A DNA stretch of 64,000 nt from Streptococcus ferus DSM 20646 (GTDB taxonomy: Bacteria > Bacillota > Bacilli > Lactobacillales > Streptococcaceae). The stretch spans positions 361,069 through 425,068 of the forward strand of contig NZ_AQVD01000002.1 of assembly GCF_000372425.1 (NCBI RefSeq), given 5' to 3'. Under the pieces are notes generated by a model. The model ran no database searches, was not told where the DNA came from, and worked only from the letters and a program-made list of their open reading frames with translations. The position numbers and the translations under genes were made by a program. Shown here piece by piece: positions 28,462 to 37,947 of the stretch. Every line of letters begins with the position of its first letter. Position 1 is the stretch's first letter.

Positions 28462-28803
28462 TTAAATCGCATCACCATCACGCTCTCCTGTCCGAATCCG
28501 AATAGCTTCTTCGACAGGAAGCACAAAGATTTTTCCATCACCAACTTCACCCGTGCGAACTGTCCTCATAATGGTATCTACCACCTCATTCACAGCAGCA
28601 TCTTTAACGACGATCTCAATTTTAACTTTGGCCAAGAGCGTTGGTGTTACCTTTTGTCCGCGGACGTATTCCGCATAACCTCTTTGGTTTCCATGTCCCA
28701 ATACCTGACTAATCGTCATTCCATTGGCAAAACCTGCTTCTGTCAGAGCTGATTTAATATCTTCCAACTTATCTGGCCGAATAATTGCATCCACTTTTTT
28801 CAT
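28462..28803 (-). CDS. glnB: PII nitrogen regulatory protein (GlnK/NrgB type)
   Basis: This trimeric sensor of 2-oxoglutarate and adenine nucleotides has 113 residues. It begins [20 protein letters not shown]. The T-loop (about 37-58) reads [19 protein letters not shown] and has Lys at position 51 where enteric PII has the uridylylated Tyr. The C-terminal [20 protein letters not shown] matches the PII signature. The gene follows amtB by 17 nt, so it probably gates ammonium uptake through AmtB. Confidence 0.93.
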   Translation of the reverse strand: MKKVDAIIRPDKLEDIKSALTEAGFANGMTISQVLGHGNQRGYAEYVRGQKVTPTLLAKVKIEIVVKDAAVNEVVDTIMRTVRTGEVGDGKIFVLPVEEAIRIRTGERDGDAI

Positions 28804-28820
28804 CTTAGCATCCTTTCTTC

Positions 28821-30056
28821 TTAAGAATCCAGTCCCATAAAGGTTGGGTAAGCGGTCTCTTCATGCTCACTATCATCCAGTCCGATAGCCTCTTCGCGGT
28901 CACTAACACGAAGCGGCATGAAGATACCAATTACTTTTATGATAACAAAAGTGACAAGAGCTGACCAGACAACCGTAAAGGCAATCGCTGCCAGAGTGAC
29001 CAGCAACAGCCGCGGACTTCCATACAACCAGCCAACATTGGCCTTATCGAGAGCTAAACTTGGGAGGGTAAAAATCCCTGTTACAATTCCACCGAAAATC
29101 CCACCGACACCGTGGCATCCAAAAGCATCTAAAGCGTCATCATAGCCAAACTTAGCTTTAAGAACAGCAATTGCAAAATAACAAATCGGGCTAACCAAAA
29201 GACCAATCAGAAGTGAACTCCATACGGATACAAAACCAGCTCCAGGCGTGATAGCCACTAGACCCGCAACAAGACCTGTTGAAGCACCGATTAATGAAGG
29301 CTTTCCTGTTGTCACCTTTTCTACCATCATCCATGAAAACATAGCTGCCGCTGCAGAAAAGTGAGTCGTTATCAACGCATGAACCGCTAAACCATCTGCG
29401 GCCAAACTAGACCCAGCATTGAAACCAAACCAGCCAAACCACAGTAGGGCAGCCCCCAACAAGACAAAGGGGACATTGTGAGGACGGTATTCCAGCCGGT
29501 CATAATCCCTACGTTTGCCAACCACCAGAGCCAGCACCAGACCAGAAACGCCGGATGTGATATGCACCACATCGCCACCGGCAAAGTCTATTGTCCCCCA
29601 CTGTGCTAAAAGCCCCTCATCCCAAACCATATGGGCAAATGGGTAATAAACCAGCAAAAGCCAAAAGACGATGAAAATCACCAAAGGCGTAAAACGCATT
29701 CTACCGGCAACTGACCCTGTCAAGATACCAACTGTAATGATTGAAAACATCATTTGAAAGCCTGAAAAAAGGGCATCCGGAATCTGCAAACCGCGCGTAC
29801 TGCTGATTTCTTTGACCCCATTGAAGAATACATGGGAAAGATCGCCTATCAGCTTACCGTCTCCTGAGAAAGCTAAGGAGTAGCCGACCAGAAGCCAGAG
29901 AAGTGAAGCGACTGCCAATGGTGCGATTGACATCATCATGGTATTAATCACATTTTTACGTCTCCCCAATCCGCCATAAAAGAAAGCTAAGCCTGGTGTC
30001 ATCAAAAAGACCAAAGCCGAACAAACAATAATAAATCCAATAGAACCTGAATCCAT
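28821..30056 (-). CDS. amtB: ammonium transporter
   Basis: This trimeric membrane channel has 411 residues and 11 helices. Family marks include [29 protein letters not shown], and the twin-histidine pore residues in VVHITSG and [11 protein letters not shown]. The second ATG (30056) gives an 8-nt spacing from AAGGAG and is preferred over 30062. The promoter carries CodY-like boxes, and glnB follows in the same operon, the common nrgAB-type arrangement. Confidence 0.95.
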   Translation of the reverse strand: MDSGSIGFIIVCSALVFLMTPGLAFFYGGLGRRKNVINTMMMSIAPLAVASLLWLLVGYSLAFSGDGKLIGDLSHVFFNGVKEISSTRGLQIPDALFSGFQMMFSIITVGILTGSVAGRMRFTPLVIFIVFWLLLVYYPFAHMVWDEGLLAQWGTIDFAGGDVVHITSGVSGLVLALVVGKRRDYDRLEYRPHNVPFVLLGAALLWFGWFGFNAGSSLAADGLAVHALITTHFSAAAAMFSWMMVEKVTTGKPSLIGASTGLVAGLVAITPGAGFVSVWSSLLIGLLVSPICYFAIAVLKAKFGYDDALDAFGCHGVGGIFGGIVTGIFTLPSLALDKANVGWLYGSPRLLLVTLAAIAFTVVWSALVTFVIIKVIGIFMPLRVSDREEAIGLDDSEHEETAYPTFMGLDS

Positions 30057-30085
30057 AAGCATATCTCCTTCTTTTTATGGTATAT

Positions 30086-30114
30086 AATATAACACGACTT
30101 TCAGAAAATGTAAA
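30086..30114 (-). promoter_or_regulatory. amtB promoter with CodY-like box in the spacer
   Basis: Minus-strand -35 TTTACA (30109-30114), 17-nt spacer, -10 TATATT (30086-30091). GACTTTCAGAAAATG at 30096-30110 matches 12 of 15 CodY positions and fills the spacer, a position that would block RNA polymerase. Confidence 0.65.
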
Positions 30115-30126
30115 TAGTATTTTTGA

Positions 30127-30141
30127 AATTTTCTGATTTTT
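30127..30141 (-). promoter_or_regulatory. second CodY-like box upstream of amtB
   Basis: AATTTTCTGATTTTT matches 12 of 15 positions of the CodY consensus, with the first ten in a row perfect. It is 16 nt upstream of the first box. Confidence 0.5.
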
Positions 30142-30150
30142 CTAATTTTA

Positions 30151-30165
30151 TGACATTGTTTGTCA
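30151..30165. repeat. inverted repeat TGACA-N5-TGTCA
   Basis: A perfect 5+5 bp palindrome in the amtB-rsmI gap, about 50 nt upstream of the amtB promoter. It does not fit the GlnR consensus (TGTnA-N7-TnACA). It could be an operator for another regulator or chance. Confidence 0.3.
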
Positions 30166-30212
30166 GTTTTGATTCAGATGACCAATATACAATGACAGAC
30201 TTTAGTGACACC

Positions 30213-30234
30213 AAAAAAGACAGCTTAGCTGTCT
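30213..30234 (-). terminator. rsmI terminator
   Basis: AGACAGC pairs with GCTGTCT around a 3-nt loop, and six T follow on the minus strand. It overlaps the rsmI stop codon. Confidence 0.75.
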
Positions 30235-31094
30235 AATTGATGGTATTGTTGATAAAGTGCCTGTCGGTTAAGTCCAAATTCCTTGGCTACTTTTTTAATG
30301 GCCTGATTCGGCTTGGCTCCCTCGTCAACTAAAGCTGCGATGACTGCCACAGGATCAAGATCTTTTTCACCGGTTCTAGTGGATTCTCCACTAGAACCGG
30401 CAACTAGCAGCAGACATTCCCCTTTTACAGGATGCTCTCGGATATAGGCCAGAAGTTCTGAAACTCTCCCCCGTTGATACTCCTCATAAATCTTTGTCAG
30501 CTCACGAACCAAAACAGCCTCTCGATCGCCATAAACAAGTAAGATATTTGCCAAGGTGTCTTTCAGCCGATACGGGGATTCATAAAAAATCTGCGTTTCA
30601 GGATATAATTTTTTCTCTTCTAGAAAAGCTTTCTGCTGAGCGGCCTTTCTAGGTAAGAAACCATAAAAAATATGGGGCTGAGCGGCTAAGCCACTGGCAA
30701 TTAAAGCCGTGATACCTGCTGAAGAACCTGGCAGCGATACGACTGGAACACCTTCTGCCAAAGCAGCTTTAACCAAATCATGCCCCGGATCTGAAATACT
30801 GGGCATCCCAGCATCTGAAACCTGCGCAATTGATTTTCCAGAACGCAGCACAGCCATCAGATGTGGGATTTTTTCATAGGCATTGTGCTCATGAAAGCTC
30901 AACTGAGGGGTTGCAATCTCAAAATGCTTGAGCAGAAGTCCGGTTACTCGGGTATCTTCAGCTGCAATAAAATCAACACTTTTAAGCACTTCTATCGCAC
31001 GAAAAGTCATGTCCTTTAAATTGCCAATAGGCGTTGGCACCAAGTACAAGGTTCCAAAGGCCGACTCTCCCTTATAACTCTTTTGTAGCTGCAT
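30225..31094 (-). CDS. rsmI: 16S rRNA (cytidine-1402-2'-O)-methyltransferase
   Basis: RsmI methylates the ribose of C1402 in the ribosomal P site using SAM. The 289-residue protein has the tetrapyrrole-methylase-like fold: LYLVPTPIGNLKDMTFRAIE, AAEDTRVTGLLLKHF, VSDAGMPSISDPG and LPGSSAGITAL, and ends in a helical RsmI HTH-like domain (PNQAIKKVAKEFGLNRQALY). It follows yabA by 3 nt, as in most Firmicutes. Confidence 0.95.
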   Translation of the reverse strand: MQLQKSYKGESAFGTLYLVPTPIGNLKDMTFRAIEVLKSVDFIAAEDTRVTGLLLKHFEIATPQLSFHEHNAYEKIPHLMAVLRSGKSIAQVSDAGMPSISDPGHDLVKAALAEGVPVVSLPGSSAGITALIASGLAAQPHIFYGFLPRKAAQQKAFLEEKKLYPETQIFYESPYRLKDTLANILLVYGDREAVLVRELTKIYEEYQRGRVSELLAYIREHPVKGECLLLVAGSSGESTRTGEKDLDPVAVIAALVDEGAKPNQAIKKVAKEFGLNRQALYQQYHQLDS

Positions 31095-31097
31095 ACA

Positions 31098-31415
31098 TCA
31101 CTCGCGATCTAATAATTCCATACAAAAAACACAACCCTCGTTATTTTCCCGTCTTTGACCATAAAAGGTAGTGCAGATATGAAAACCGTCTTCGTAAATA
31201 TTCTCCAGATTCTCTTTTCCTGCAGATGGACCACTTTTATGAGGAGACTCAACATCATTTAAGCGCTGACGGAGTTTGTCATTTTCTAAACGTAAGGAAG
31301 CATTTTCCTCTAGAAGATCCTGAAACTGCTTCTTCATGCTGTCAATTTCAGCCAAAGTTACCAAGAGGTTTTGAGAAAAGCCGTCAAAAGCATCAAATAA
31401 TTCTTTTTTATCCAT
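31098..31415 (-). CDS. yabA: replication initiation control protein YabA
   Basis: YabA binds DnaA and the DnaN clamp to limit initiation. The 105-residue protein has an N-terminal leucine-zipper-like coiled coil (about 1-60) that forms tetramers, and a C-terminal zinc domain with HIC, then CVFC, giving the His and Cys ligands. The ATG at 31415 follows GGAGG. The 5' end overlaps the ricT gene by 8 nt. It sits in the conserved tmk-holB-ricT-yabA-rsmI run. Confidence 0.93.
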   Translation of the reverse strand: MDKKELFDAFDGFSQNLLVTLAEIDSMKKQFQDLLEENASLRLENDKLRQRLNDVESPHKSGPSAGKENLENIYEDGFHICTTFYGQRRENNEGCVFCMELLDRE

Positions 31416-32214
31416 TAAGACTAACCTCCTCCAAGGCAAATGTCAAAGGTACACTGCCTTCCTCCAGCCGGACTTTGACGGTTTCAGAAATAACATCAAT
31501 AGCGGTGATAAAGCCAGCTCCAGTCTGCGTCATAACTCGGCTTCCGACGTCTGGAAACTTAGCCTTTGATTCACGATAGAAAGCATCTTCAAAACTAAGG
31601 CAGCACATCAGGCGGCCGCAGACTCCATTGGTTTTACCTGCGTTAAGAGATAAATTTTGATTCTTGGCCATTTTGATTGAAACCGGCGGAAATTCCCCCA
31701 AAAAACTGGAGCAGCAAAGCGCCCGACCACAAGGACCCAAACCGCCATAAATTTTGGCTTCTTCTCGGTTATTGATTTGCCTTAATTCAATCCTAGCCCT
31801 AAATAAACTAGCCAAATCTTTTAAGAGCTGGCGGAAATCTACCCGTTTCTCAGCAACAAAAGTAATCAGAACACGCTGACGCTCTAAGGGAAAAACAATA
31901 TCTACCAGTTTCATATCCAGGCCGTGATAAGCAATCAAACGCTCCACCTCACCAAAGTGTTCCTCGGCCAGTTGAAGATTATCTTGATAACGCGCGACAT
32001 CCTTCTGTTGAGCAGGACCCAAAACTTTGGCCATTGTTTCTACCGCAGGCAGCCTTTGTTCTTCCATATCTCTATTTGACCGAACCACCTGAGCCAGATG
32101 TTTTCCCTTAGACGTCTCCACAATAACCAAATCATCTTGGCGGTAAGACCGGTCTGGCAAAACATAGACCAATCGCCCTGTCATATCATATTTGATTCCA
32201 ACTACTTCTGTCAT
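31408..32214 (-). CDS. ricT: RicT (YaaT), PSP1-domain protein
   Basis: RicT is a subunit of the RicAFT (YmcA-YlbF-YaaT) complex, which in Bacillus binds iron-sulfur clusters and helps RNase Y mature mRNAs. The 268-residue protein has the PSP1 domain and the conserved cysteines in [14 protein letters not shown] and [13 protein letters not shown] that hold the cluster. The start at 32214 overlaps the holB stop as ATGA, giving translational coupling. The sporulation name is historical, since streptococci do not sporulate. Confidence 0.92.
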   Translation of the reverse strand: MTEVVGIKYDMTGRLVYVLPDRSYRQDDLVIVETSKGKHLAQVVRSNRDMEEQRLPAVETMAKVLGPAQQKDVARYQDNLQLAEEHFGEVERLIAYHGLDMKLVDIVFPLERQRVLITFVAEKRVDFRQLLKDLASLFRARIELRQINNREEAKIYGGLGPCGRALCCSSFLGEFPPVSIKMAKNQNLSLNAGKTNGVCGRLMCCLSFEDAFYRESKAKFPDVGSRVMTQTGAGFITAIDVISETVKVRLEEGSVPLTFALEEVSLNG

Positions 32215-33086
32215 CCTATCACCATATATTCTAATGCATTTTGAAAACTGACGTGACTGAGCCACATCTGACGTGCCCGATAGAGTTTGGAGACCAAAGC
32301 TGCTCGACCACGATCCGGAGACTGCGCCAGCAAAGCGGTCAGTATATCAAAAACATAAGCTTGCTCAGACTTTTCCTGGCATCGTGCGACGAGACGAGAA
32401 ACCTCTAGATAAGCCATGTTTTCTTGACGGGACAACACCGAGACAAAGTGCTGACAGTCCTTCATTAACTCCAGAACCTTGTTTTGACTAGCCAGAGCTT
32501 CAGCTTCCTGATAGTCTCGTGCCAAGGTTGCAATCAGCTGAGCCTGACTCTTTAAAAGGCCTTTCTTTTCTAAAAATCGGCTTAAGGCTGCAAAATCCTT
32601 AGGAAATGAAAAAACCTGTGTCCGACTTTTAATGGTTGGCAAGACCTTGTCTTCCTCCTGCGTCAGCAAAACCATATACGAATGACTCGACGGCTCTTCA
32701 ATGTATTTCAGCAGGCTATTGGCCGCATTGGAGTGCATTTTATCAGCTTCCCGGATGATAAAGAACTGGGCTTGGTTTTCAAAACCAGAACTGGAAAACT
32801 CCCGCAGCATCCCTCTGACCGTATCTGTCTTTATCAACTGACCGCTCGGCTCGATTATTTTGAGGTCCGAAAATTCTCCTGCTGCCACCAAACGGCAGGC
32901 ACGGCATTCTCCGCAAGGTAGTTTGTCCTGAGGATCCTCACAAAATTGACTCTGAGCAATGTAGAGGGCCATCTCAAAACTGCCATAATTTCCGGAAAAA
33001 AGATAGGCGTGGCTTAGCCTATCCGATTGAATGATAGACTGAAAAGTCTGCAAAAGCTGATCGGGTAAATGGTCTTTTAGGTTCAT
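32211..33086 (-). CDS. holB: DNA polymerase III subunit delta'
   Basis: This clamp-loader subunit has 291 residues. The AAA+ fold begins [20 protein letters not shown]. The Walker A region reads SGNYGSFEM and lacks the GK[ST] signature, as expected for delta', which does not hydrolyse ATP. Zinc ligands are in FCED and CGECRACRL. It overlaps tmk upstream by 4 nt and ricT downstream by 4 nt, so all three are coupled. Confidence 0.92.
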   Translation of the reverse strand: MNLKDHLPDQLLQTFQSIIQSDRLSHAYLFSGNYGSFEMALYIAQSQFCEDPQDKLPCGECRACRLVAAGEFSDLKIIEPSGQLIKTDTVRGMLREFSSSGFENQAQFFIIREADKMHSNAANSLLKYIEEPSSHSYMVLLTQEEDKVLPTIKSRTQVFSFPKDFAALSRFLEKKGLLKSQAQLIATLARDYQEAEALASQNKVLELMKDCQHFVSVLSRQENMAYLEVSRLVARCQEKSEQAYVFDILTALLAQSPDRGRAALVSKLYRARQMWLSHVSFQNALEYMVIG

Positions 33087-33751
33087 CGAATCTCCTCAGC
33101 AAACAAGGCCTTCTCAAGAACAGCCAAGGTATCCGCCACAACCTTATCTAGCGGCTGTGATGCATCAATGGTGACAATTCTGTCAGGATTCTCTTTAGCT
33201 AAAGCCAAGTATCCTTGACGGACTTTCTGGTGCATCTCAAGCTTCTCAAGATCAAGACGGTTAATTTCCCGATCTTTATTTTGCGCAATGCGAGACAGAC
33301 CAACTTCAGAAGCCACATCAAAATAAAGGGTCAAATCAGGCTGAAGACCATCTGTTGCAAAATCATTTAGCCAGACAATTGCCTGAGTATCAAGACCTCT
33401 GCCATAACCTTGATAGGCCACCGAACTGTCAATGAAACGGTCAACCAGCACAAGATTCCCTTTCGCCAGTTGCGGTAAAATTTTTTCGACCAAATGCTGC
33501 CGGCGCGCTGCAATATAAAGCAAAAGCTCTGTCTTATCATCCATAGCCGTATGCTCAACATCCAGAATAACATCACGAATTTTTTCGGCGATGGCAACAC
33601 CTCCAGGTTCTCTGGTGGTGATGACCTCTCCTGACGTGAACGCTCTCAGACTTGGCAGAATCTTTTCCAAAACGCTGGTTTTTCCAGCCCCATCCGGACC
33701 TTCCAAGGAAATGAAAAATCCTTTTCGACTTGTCTTTTCTTTCTTCATCAT
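33083..33751 (-). CDS. tmk: thymidylate kinase
   Basis: The enzyme phosphorylates dTMP to dTDP. The 222-residue protein has P-loop [19 protein letters not shown], the [18 protein letters not shown] motif and the LID region. The N-terminus carries a short basic extension ([11 protein letters not shown]) compared with many homologues. It heads the run tmk-holB-ricT-yabA-rsmI. No Shine-Dalgarno sequence is seen, and an extended -10 lies 7 nt before the ATG pair, so the mRNA may be leaderless. Confidence 0.94.
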   Translation of the reverse strand: MMKKEKTSRKGFFISLEGPDGAGKTSVLEKILPSLRAFTSGEVITTREPGGVAIAEKIRDVILDVEHTAMDDKTELLLYIAARRQHLVEKILPQLAKGNLVLVDRFIDSSVAYQGYGRGLDTQAIVWLNDFATDGLQPDLTLYFDVASEVGLSRIAQNKDREINRLDLEKLEMHQKVRQGYLALAKENPDRIVTIDASQPLDKVVADTLAVLEKALFAEEIR

Positions 33752-33758
33752 TACTACT

Positions 33759-33767
33759 ATTCTACCA
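33759..33767 (-). promoter_or_regulatory. extended -10 immediately before tmk
   Basis: TGGTAGAAT on the minus strand ends 7 nt before the first tmk ATG, placing the transcript start at or near the codon. Confidence 0.5.
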
Positions 33768-33778
33768 AAAAATAAGCT

Positions 33779-33813
33779 AAAAAGACATCACCCAAACATT
33801 GGTGATGCCTTTT
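33779..33813 (-). terminator. terminator of the CBS/ACT gene
   Basis: On the minus strand AAAAGGCATCACC pairs with GGTGATGTCTTTT (one G-U) around an 8-nt loop, and T follows. Confidence 0.8.
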
Positions 33814-33815
33814 CT

Positions 33816-34475
33816 TTAAAAAATAGCCTTGGTTTCTGTTTTATGGATGGCTTCAACTTCAAAACCTTGGTCGCTTAAGGTTTGGCGTAAGGTCTCGACA
33901 TCTGTTCTGCCATCGATTTGTATATCAAGGGCAGCCTTGCCTGAATCACGTTCTGAGACTAGAAGACGTTTAATGTTAAGATTTTCCGAAGTGAGACTTC
34001 TGACAACACTTTCCAAAACCCCAACCCTGTCCTCAACCAAAAGATGGAGACGCAGACCCTCTACACCATAACCAGAAATTTCTAAGAAGGCCCGAAAAAC
34101 ATCTTTGTCCGTAATAATACCTGACATCTGCCCGTGATCAACAACCGGCAAAACACCAATCTTCTTTTGCATCATCATGTAAATAGCGTCTTCCAGATTA
34201 GCATCTTTGGAGACCGTGACCACATCCTTAATCATAATGTCTCGGATTTTCGTTTTATTCAGCAGATAGTTCATTTCGTAGATGGATAGGCTGGTAGCTT
34301 TGGAAGGTCTCGCTTCTGCAATCGTCCCTTCTGTGACCAGACCAACCAGCTGATCATTCTCGATGACCGGCAGGCGGCGCAAATGTTGCTCACGCATCAT
34401 GTCTGTTGCCTTGGCTACTGTTGTCTCCGGAGAAACATAAACCACACGTTTGGTCATAAAATCTTTTACTGGCAT
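33816..34475 (-). CDS. CBS-domain pair protein with ACT-like C-terminus (AcuB family)
   Basis: The 219-residue protein has two CBS domains, the first from VKDFMTKRVVYVSPETTVAKA and the second from IRDIMIKDVVTVSKDANLEDA, then an ACT-like region (about 140-210; LHLLVEDRVGVLESVVRSL). Such proteins bind adenine nucleotides and amino acids as regulatory modules. It sits just downstream of, and codirectional with, the branched-chain amino acid transporter operon but has its own promoter. Its ligand is unknown. Confidence 0.85.
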   Translation of the reverse strand: MPVKDFMTKRVVYVSPETTVAKATDMMREQHLRRLPVIENDQLVGLVTEGTIAEARPSKATSLSIYEMNYLLNKTKIRDIMIKDVVTVSKDANLEDAIYMMMQKKIGVLPVVDHGQMSGIITDKDVFRAFLEISGYGVEGLRLHLLVEDRVGVLESVVRSLTSENLNIKRLLVSERDSGKAALDIQIDGRTDVETLRQTLSDQGFEVEAIHKTETKAIF

Positions 34476-34502
34476 GATTGACACCTCGCTTTTCTTAACC
34501 TT

Positions 34503-34511
34503 ATTATAACA
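34503..34511 (-). promoter_or_regulatory. extended -10 of the CBS/ACT gene
   Basis: TGTTATAAT on the minus strand, 27 nt before the start codon. Confidence 0.55.
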
Positions 34512-34533
34512 CATTTAACAATAGGATTTTCAA

Positions 34534-34563
34534 AAAAAGAAAGCGGTTAACCGCCTTCTTTAT
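34534..34563 (-). terminator. liv operon terminator
   Basis: On the minus strand AAAGAAGGCGG pairs with CCGCTTTCTTT around TTAA, followed by T residues. It overlaps the livF stop codon. Confidence 0.85.
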
Positions 34564-35270
34564 CCGCCCAGATAAGCCTTGCGGACTTCATCAGAAGCCA
34601 GAAGCTCCTGACCCGTTCCTGAAAGAACCAGTTTCCCTGTTTCAAGGACATAGCCTCGATCAGCAATTGATAAAGCCTTATTGGCATTTTGCTCAATGAG
34701 GAGTACTGTTGTTCCTTGCTTTTTAATATCTTCAATAATATCGAAAATTTCCTGAATAAAAATCGGAGCAAGCCCCATTGAGGGCTCATCCAGGAGAAGC
34801 AACTGAGGCTGACTCATCAGCGCACGCCCCATGGCAAGCATCTGCTGCTCACCTCCGGACAGTGTGGCCGCATCCTGATTCTTCCGCTCTTCTAAACGCG
34901 GAAAACGGCTGAAAACTTTTTTCAGATTTTGTTGATTTTCCTCGCGGTTATTTCTTAAGAAGGCCCCCATTTCAAGATTTTCAAGGACAGTCAGCCCAGG
35001 AAAAACATGCCGGCCTTCGGGAACTTGGGATAAGCCACTGGCCACAATCTTCCTTGCAGGCGCTTTATGGATATCTTTGCCCAGAAATTGAATCGTCCCT
35101 GAAGACGGTCTGACTAGACCGGAAATCGTTCTCAAAATAGACGTTTTGCCAGCACCGTTGGCTCCGATGAGAGAAACAACTTCTCCTTCATTTACTTCAA
35201 AAGAAACCTCTTTAACCGCTTGGATAACACCATAATGAACGGAAAGATTGTCAACTTTTAACATAGTCAT
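34560..35270 (-). CDS. livF: branched-chain amino acid ABC transporter ATP-binding protein LivF
   Basis: One of two ATPases of the Leu/Ile/Val importer, with 236 residues. Walker A GANGAGKTS, signature LSGGEQQMLAMGRALM, Walker B LLLLDEPSMGLAP. The Q-loop segment VPEGRHVFPGLTV is typical of LivF. The start codon overlaps the livG stop (TAATG), coupling the two. It is the last gene of livJHMGF. Confidence 0.95.
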   Translation of the reverse strand: MTMLKVDNLSVHYGVIQAVKEVSFEVNEGEVVSLIGANGAGKTSILRTISGLVRPSSGTIQFLGKDIHKAPARKIVASGLSQVPEGRHVFPGLTVLENLEMGAFLRNNREENQQNLKKVFSRFPRLEERKNQDAATLSGGEQQMLAMGRALMSQPQLLLLDEPSMGLAPIFIQEIFDIIEDIKKQGTTVLLIEQNANKALSIADRGYVLETGKLVLSGTGQELLASDEVRKAYLGG

Positions 35271-36034
35271 TAGGCTTCACCTCCAAGGTAGGCTTCAATC
35301 ACGCGCTTATTAGTTTTAATCTCTTCGGGTGTTCCTTCTGCAATCAGACGACCGTACTCCAAAACATAAATACGCTCAGTCACATCCATTACCAGACTCA
35401 TATCATGTTCAATGAGCATAATGGTAATGTCAAACTCTTCTTTAATTTGACGAATCAGGCCTGTCAGCTCCGCCGTCTCCTGAGGATTCATCCCAGCTGC
35501 AGGCTCATCTAAAAAGAGAATTTTAGGCTCTGTTGCAAGAGCGCGGACAATCTCTAGTCGTCGCTGCTGACCATAGGGGAGGTTTTTAGCCAAAGTCTCT
35601 GCCTTATCTTCCAGATTAAAAATCTTTAACAGAGCCAGAGCTTTTTGACGTAAATCAGACTCATTAGCATAGAATTGAGGCAGGCGCAGAAAACTTGCTA
35701 AAAGGTGTGAACGCCGTTTGTTTTCCATCCCAACCAGAACATTTTCAATGACGGTCATGTTTTTGAACAGTCGAATATTTTGAAAAGTACGGGATAAACC
35801 GAGAGAGGCAATAGTATATGGCTTTTTACCGTTTAATAAGTTGCCATCTAGAGTGACACTCCCCTCGCTAGGTTCATAAACACCTGTCAACAAGTTGAAA
35901 AGTGTTGTTTTACCGGCACCATTTGGCCCAATTAAACCAACCAGCTCTCCTTCGTTAAGTTCAAGACTGACGTCACCGACAGCAGTCAGTCCGCCAAAAT
36001 GTTTTGTTAACTCTTTGACTTCAAGAAGTGCCAT
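35270..36034 (-). CDS. livG: branched-chain amino acid ABC transporter ATP-binding protein LivG
   Basis: The second ATPase of the importer, with 254 residues. Walker A GPNGAGKTT, the LivG-type SRTFQNIRLFKNMTV region, LPYGQQRRLEIVRAL signature and Walker B ILFLDEPAAGMNP. It overlaps livM by one nucleotide and livF by one. Expected to pair with LivF under LivH and LivM. Confidence 0.95.
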   Translation of the reverse strand: MALLEVKELTKHFGGLTAVGDVSLELNEGELVGLIGPNGAGKTTLFNLLTGVYEPSEGSVTLDGNLLNGKKPYTIASLGLSRTFQNIRLFKNMTVIENVLVGMENKRRSHLLASFLRLPQFYANESDLRQKALALLKIFNLEDKAETLAKNLPYGQQRRLEIVRALATEPKILFLDEPAAGMNPQETAELTGLIRQIKEEFDITIMLIEHDMSLVMDVTERIYVLEYGRLIAEGTPEEIKTNKRVIEAYLGGEA

Positions 36035-36987
36035 TATTCGCCCTCCTTAGCTTTTTTATTAAAGAATCTACTCAATGATAATTCCTTTGTTCCCAAAAGT
36101 CCACCTGGTTTGAAAACCATAACCAAGATGAGGGCCAGTGAATAGATAATCATCCGAACATCAGACACATTTTGCAGGAACATATTGAGCACGCCGAGTA
36201 CAAGGGCTGCCAAAACCGTTCCTGTGATTGAACCCAAGCCCCCGAATACGGCGATAATCAGATATTCAATCGACCTCATAATGGTAAAGTCTTTAGGGGC
36301 AACCGTACCGATATAACCCACATAAAGAGAACCTGCAACACTTGACATCATCGCAGCAATCATAAAGGTTAGAACCTTGACTTTAGTAGTATCAACACCC
36401 ATAGACTCTGCCGCAATTTCATCTTCTCTAACGGCAATCACCTGGCGACCCATGGGACTTCTGAGATAATTCATGACCAGAATAATGAGGATGACAGCAA
36501 AGAAGAAAACCAACTGCCAGCTAGTAAACTGAAGTATCCCCATAATACCGGCCGCACCGTTGGTCAATTCACCCCCATTGACAATGGCAATACGAATGAT
36601 TTCGGAAACGCCCAGTGTTGCAATGGCCAAATAGTCTCCCTTAAGACGAAGGGTTGGAAAGCCGACAATCAGAGCCACTAAGGCTGCCAGAACAACGCCG
36701 ATTAGCATGGACAGGTAAAACCCTGCATAGGTCGGATTTTGTTTGGTGAAAATAGCCGTTGCGTAAGCTCCAATCGCCATAAAACCAGCCTGTCCCAACG
36801 AAAACTGACCTGAAAAACCAAGCACTAAGTTCGTCCCTAGAGCCATAATCAGACTAATACCAATTCCCATCAGAATCTGAACATAGTAAATGCCCAAAAC
36901 TCCTGCATTGATTAAAACTGTTAAAACAAGAAAAATCGCAAGAATGAGGGCAAACCATGTCAGATTTGTTTTTAGATTTTTTCTCAT
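36034..36987 (-). CDS. livM: branched-chain amino acid ABC transporter permease LivM
   Basis: The 317-residue permease has about nine or ten helices. The family pattern includes LVLGFSGQFSLGQAGFMAIGAY near the start, the cytoplasmic coupling loop VREDEIAAESMGVDTTKVK, and FGGLGSITGTVLAALVLG. It begins 3 nt after livH and shares one base with livG. Confidence 0.95.
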   Translation of the reverse strand: MRKNLKTNLTWFALILAIFLVLTVLINAGVLGIYYVQILMGIGISLIMALGTNLVLGFSGQFSLGQAGFMAIGAYATAIFTKQNPTYAGFYLSMLIGVVLAALVALIVGFPTLRLKGDYLAIATLGVSEIIRIAIVNGGELTNGAAGIMGILQFTSWQLVFFFAVILIILVMNYLRSPMGRQVIAVREDEIAAESMGVDTTKVKVLTFMIAAMMSSVAGSLYVGYIGTVAPKDFTIMRSIEYLIIAVFGGLGSITGTVLAALVLGVLNMFLQNVSDVRMIIYSLALILVMVFKPGGLLGTKELSLSRFFNKKAKEGE

Positions 36988-36990
36988 AAC

Positions 36991-37860
36991 TTAGACCTTC
37001 TCCTTTACACTTTTACCCAATATTCCGGCCGGTCTCACCAACAGGATAATAATCAGAACAGCATACACTACCGCATCACGATAGCTTGAAAATCCAATCG
37101 AAACCGAAAATGTCTCCAAAAGACCGATAATAAAGCCACCAAGGGCCGCACCAGGAACAATACCAATCCCTCCAAGAACGGCGGCGACAAAGGCCTTTAT
37201 CCCTGGAACCATTCCCATCAGAGGATCAATCGAATTATAGTAAAGGCCGATGAGAACACCTGCAGCACCCGCCAAGGCTGAACCCAGAGCAAAGGTGAAA
37301 CTGATGGTGCTGTTGACGTTAATCCCCATCAACTGAGCAGCATCGCTGTCAACGGATACCGCACGCATGGCTTTCCCCATTTTTGTTTTTTGAACGATAA
37401 ACTGAAGAGCCAGCATTAAAGCAAGCGCCACTCCCAAAATCGTCAGCTGAACGTTGGTGACACTGACAGGACCCAAATCATACTTAACAGTTTTCAGAGC
37501 CTGCGGAAAAGCTCTAGTATTAGCACCTACCAGCCAGACCATCCCGTATTCTAAGAAGAAGGACACCCCAATCGCCGTGATTAGCACAGCAATCCGAGTC
37601 GCGTGCCGTAACGGACGGTAGGCCAGAAATTCGATGACCACCCCAAGAGCTGCTGTCAGAACCATTGACAAAATGAGGGCCACAAAAAAGTTTAATTTGA
37701 AATGATTGATTAAATAATAACCAATAAACGCACCCATCATATAGATATCTCCATGGGCAAAGTTAATCAATTTGATAATCCCATATACCATGGTATATCC
37801 CAAGGCCAGCAATGCATAAACACTACCTAGAATTAAACCATTGACGAGTTGTTGGAGCAT
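36991..37860 (-). CDS. livH: branched-chain amino acid ABC transporter permease LivH
   Basis: The 289-residue permease has about eight helices. It starts MLQQLVNGLILGSVYALLAL, with MVYGIIKLINFAHGDIYM and the coupling loop RAVSVDSDAAQLMGINV, all LivH marks. The ATG at 37860 matches homologues, so an extension to 37923 that would read through an intergenic hairpin is rejected. The ribosome site is weak (GGTGA). Confidence 0.95.
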   Translation of the reverse strand: MLQQLVNGLILGSVYALLALGYTMVYGIIKLINFAHGDIYMMGAFIGYYLINHFKLNFFVALILSMVLTAALGVVIEFLAYRPLRHATRIAVLITAIGVSFFLEYGMVWLVGANTRAFPQALKTVKYDLGPVSVTNVQLTILGVALALMLALQFIVQKTKMGKAMRAVSVDSDAAQLMGINVNSTISFTFALGSALAGAAGVLIGLYYNSIDPLMGMVPGIKAFVAAVLGGIGIVPGAALGGFIIGLLETFSVSIGFSSYRDAVVYAVLIIILLVRPAGILGKSVKEKV

Positions 37861-37893
37861 AAATTCACCAAACTTTCTACAAAATAATAATAA

Positions 37894-37915
37894 CTGGGGA
37901 GACAAAACTCCCCAG
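37894..37915 (-). terminator. hairpin between livJ and livH (attenuator or processing site)
   Basis: CTGGGGAG pairs with CTCCCCAG around ACAAAA. It lies between the binding-protein gene and the permease genes. On the minus strand it is followed by a T-rich but interrupted stretch, so partial termination is likely, giving more LivJ than permease. Confidence 0.6.
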
Positions 37916-37947
37916 GTTTTCATGTTTAAAAATAATCTTGGATAAAT

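Noticed and set aside
30063..30224. GlnR operator at amtB
   Set aside because: No TGTnA-N7-TnACA sequence is present. The TGACA-N5-TGTCA palindrome has the opposite arrangement.
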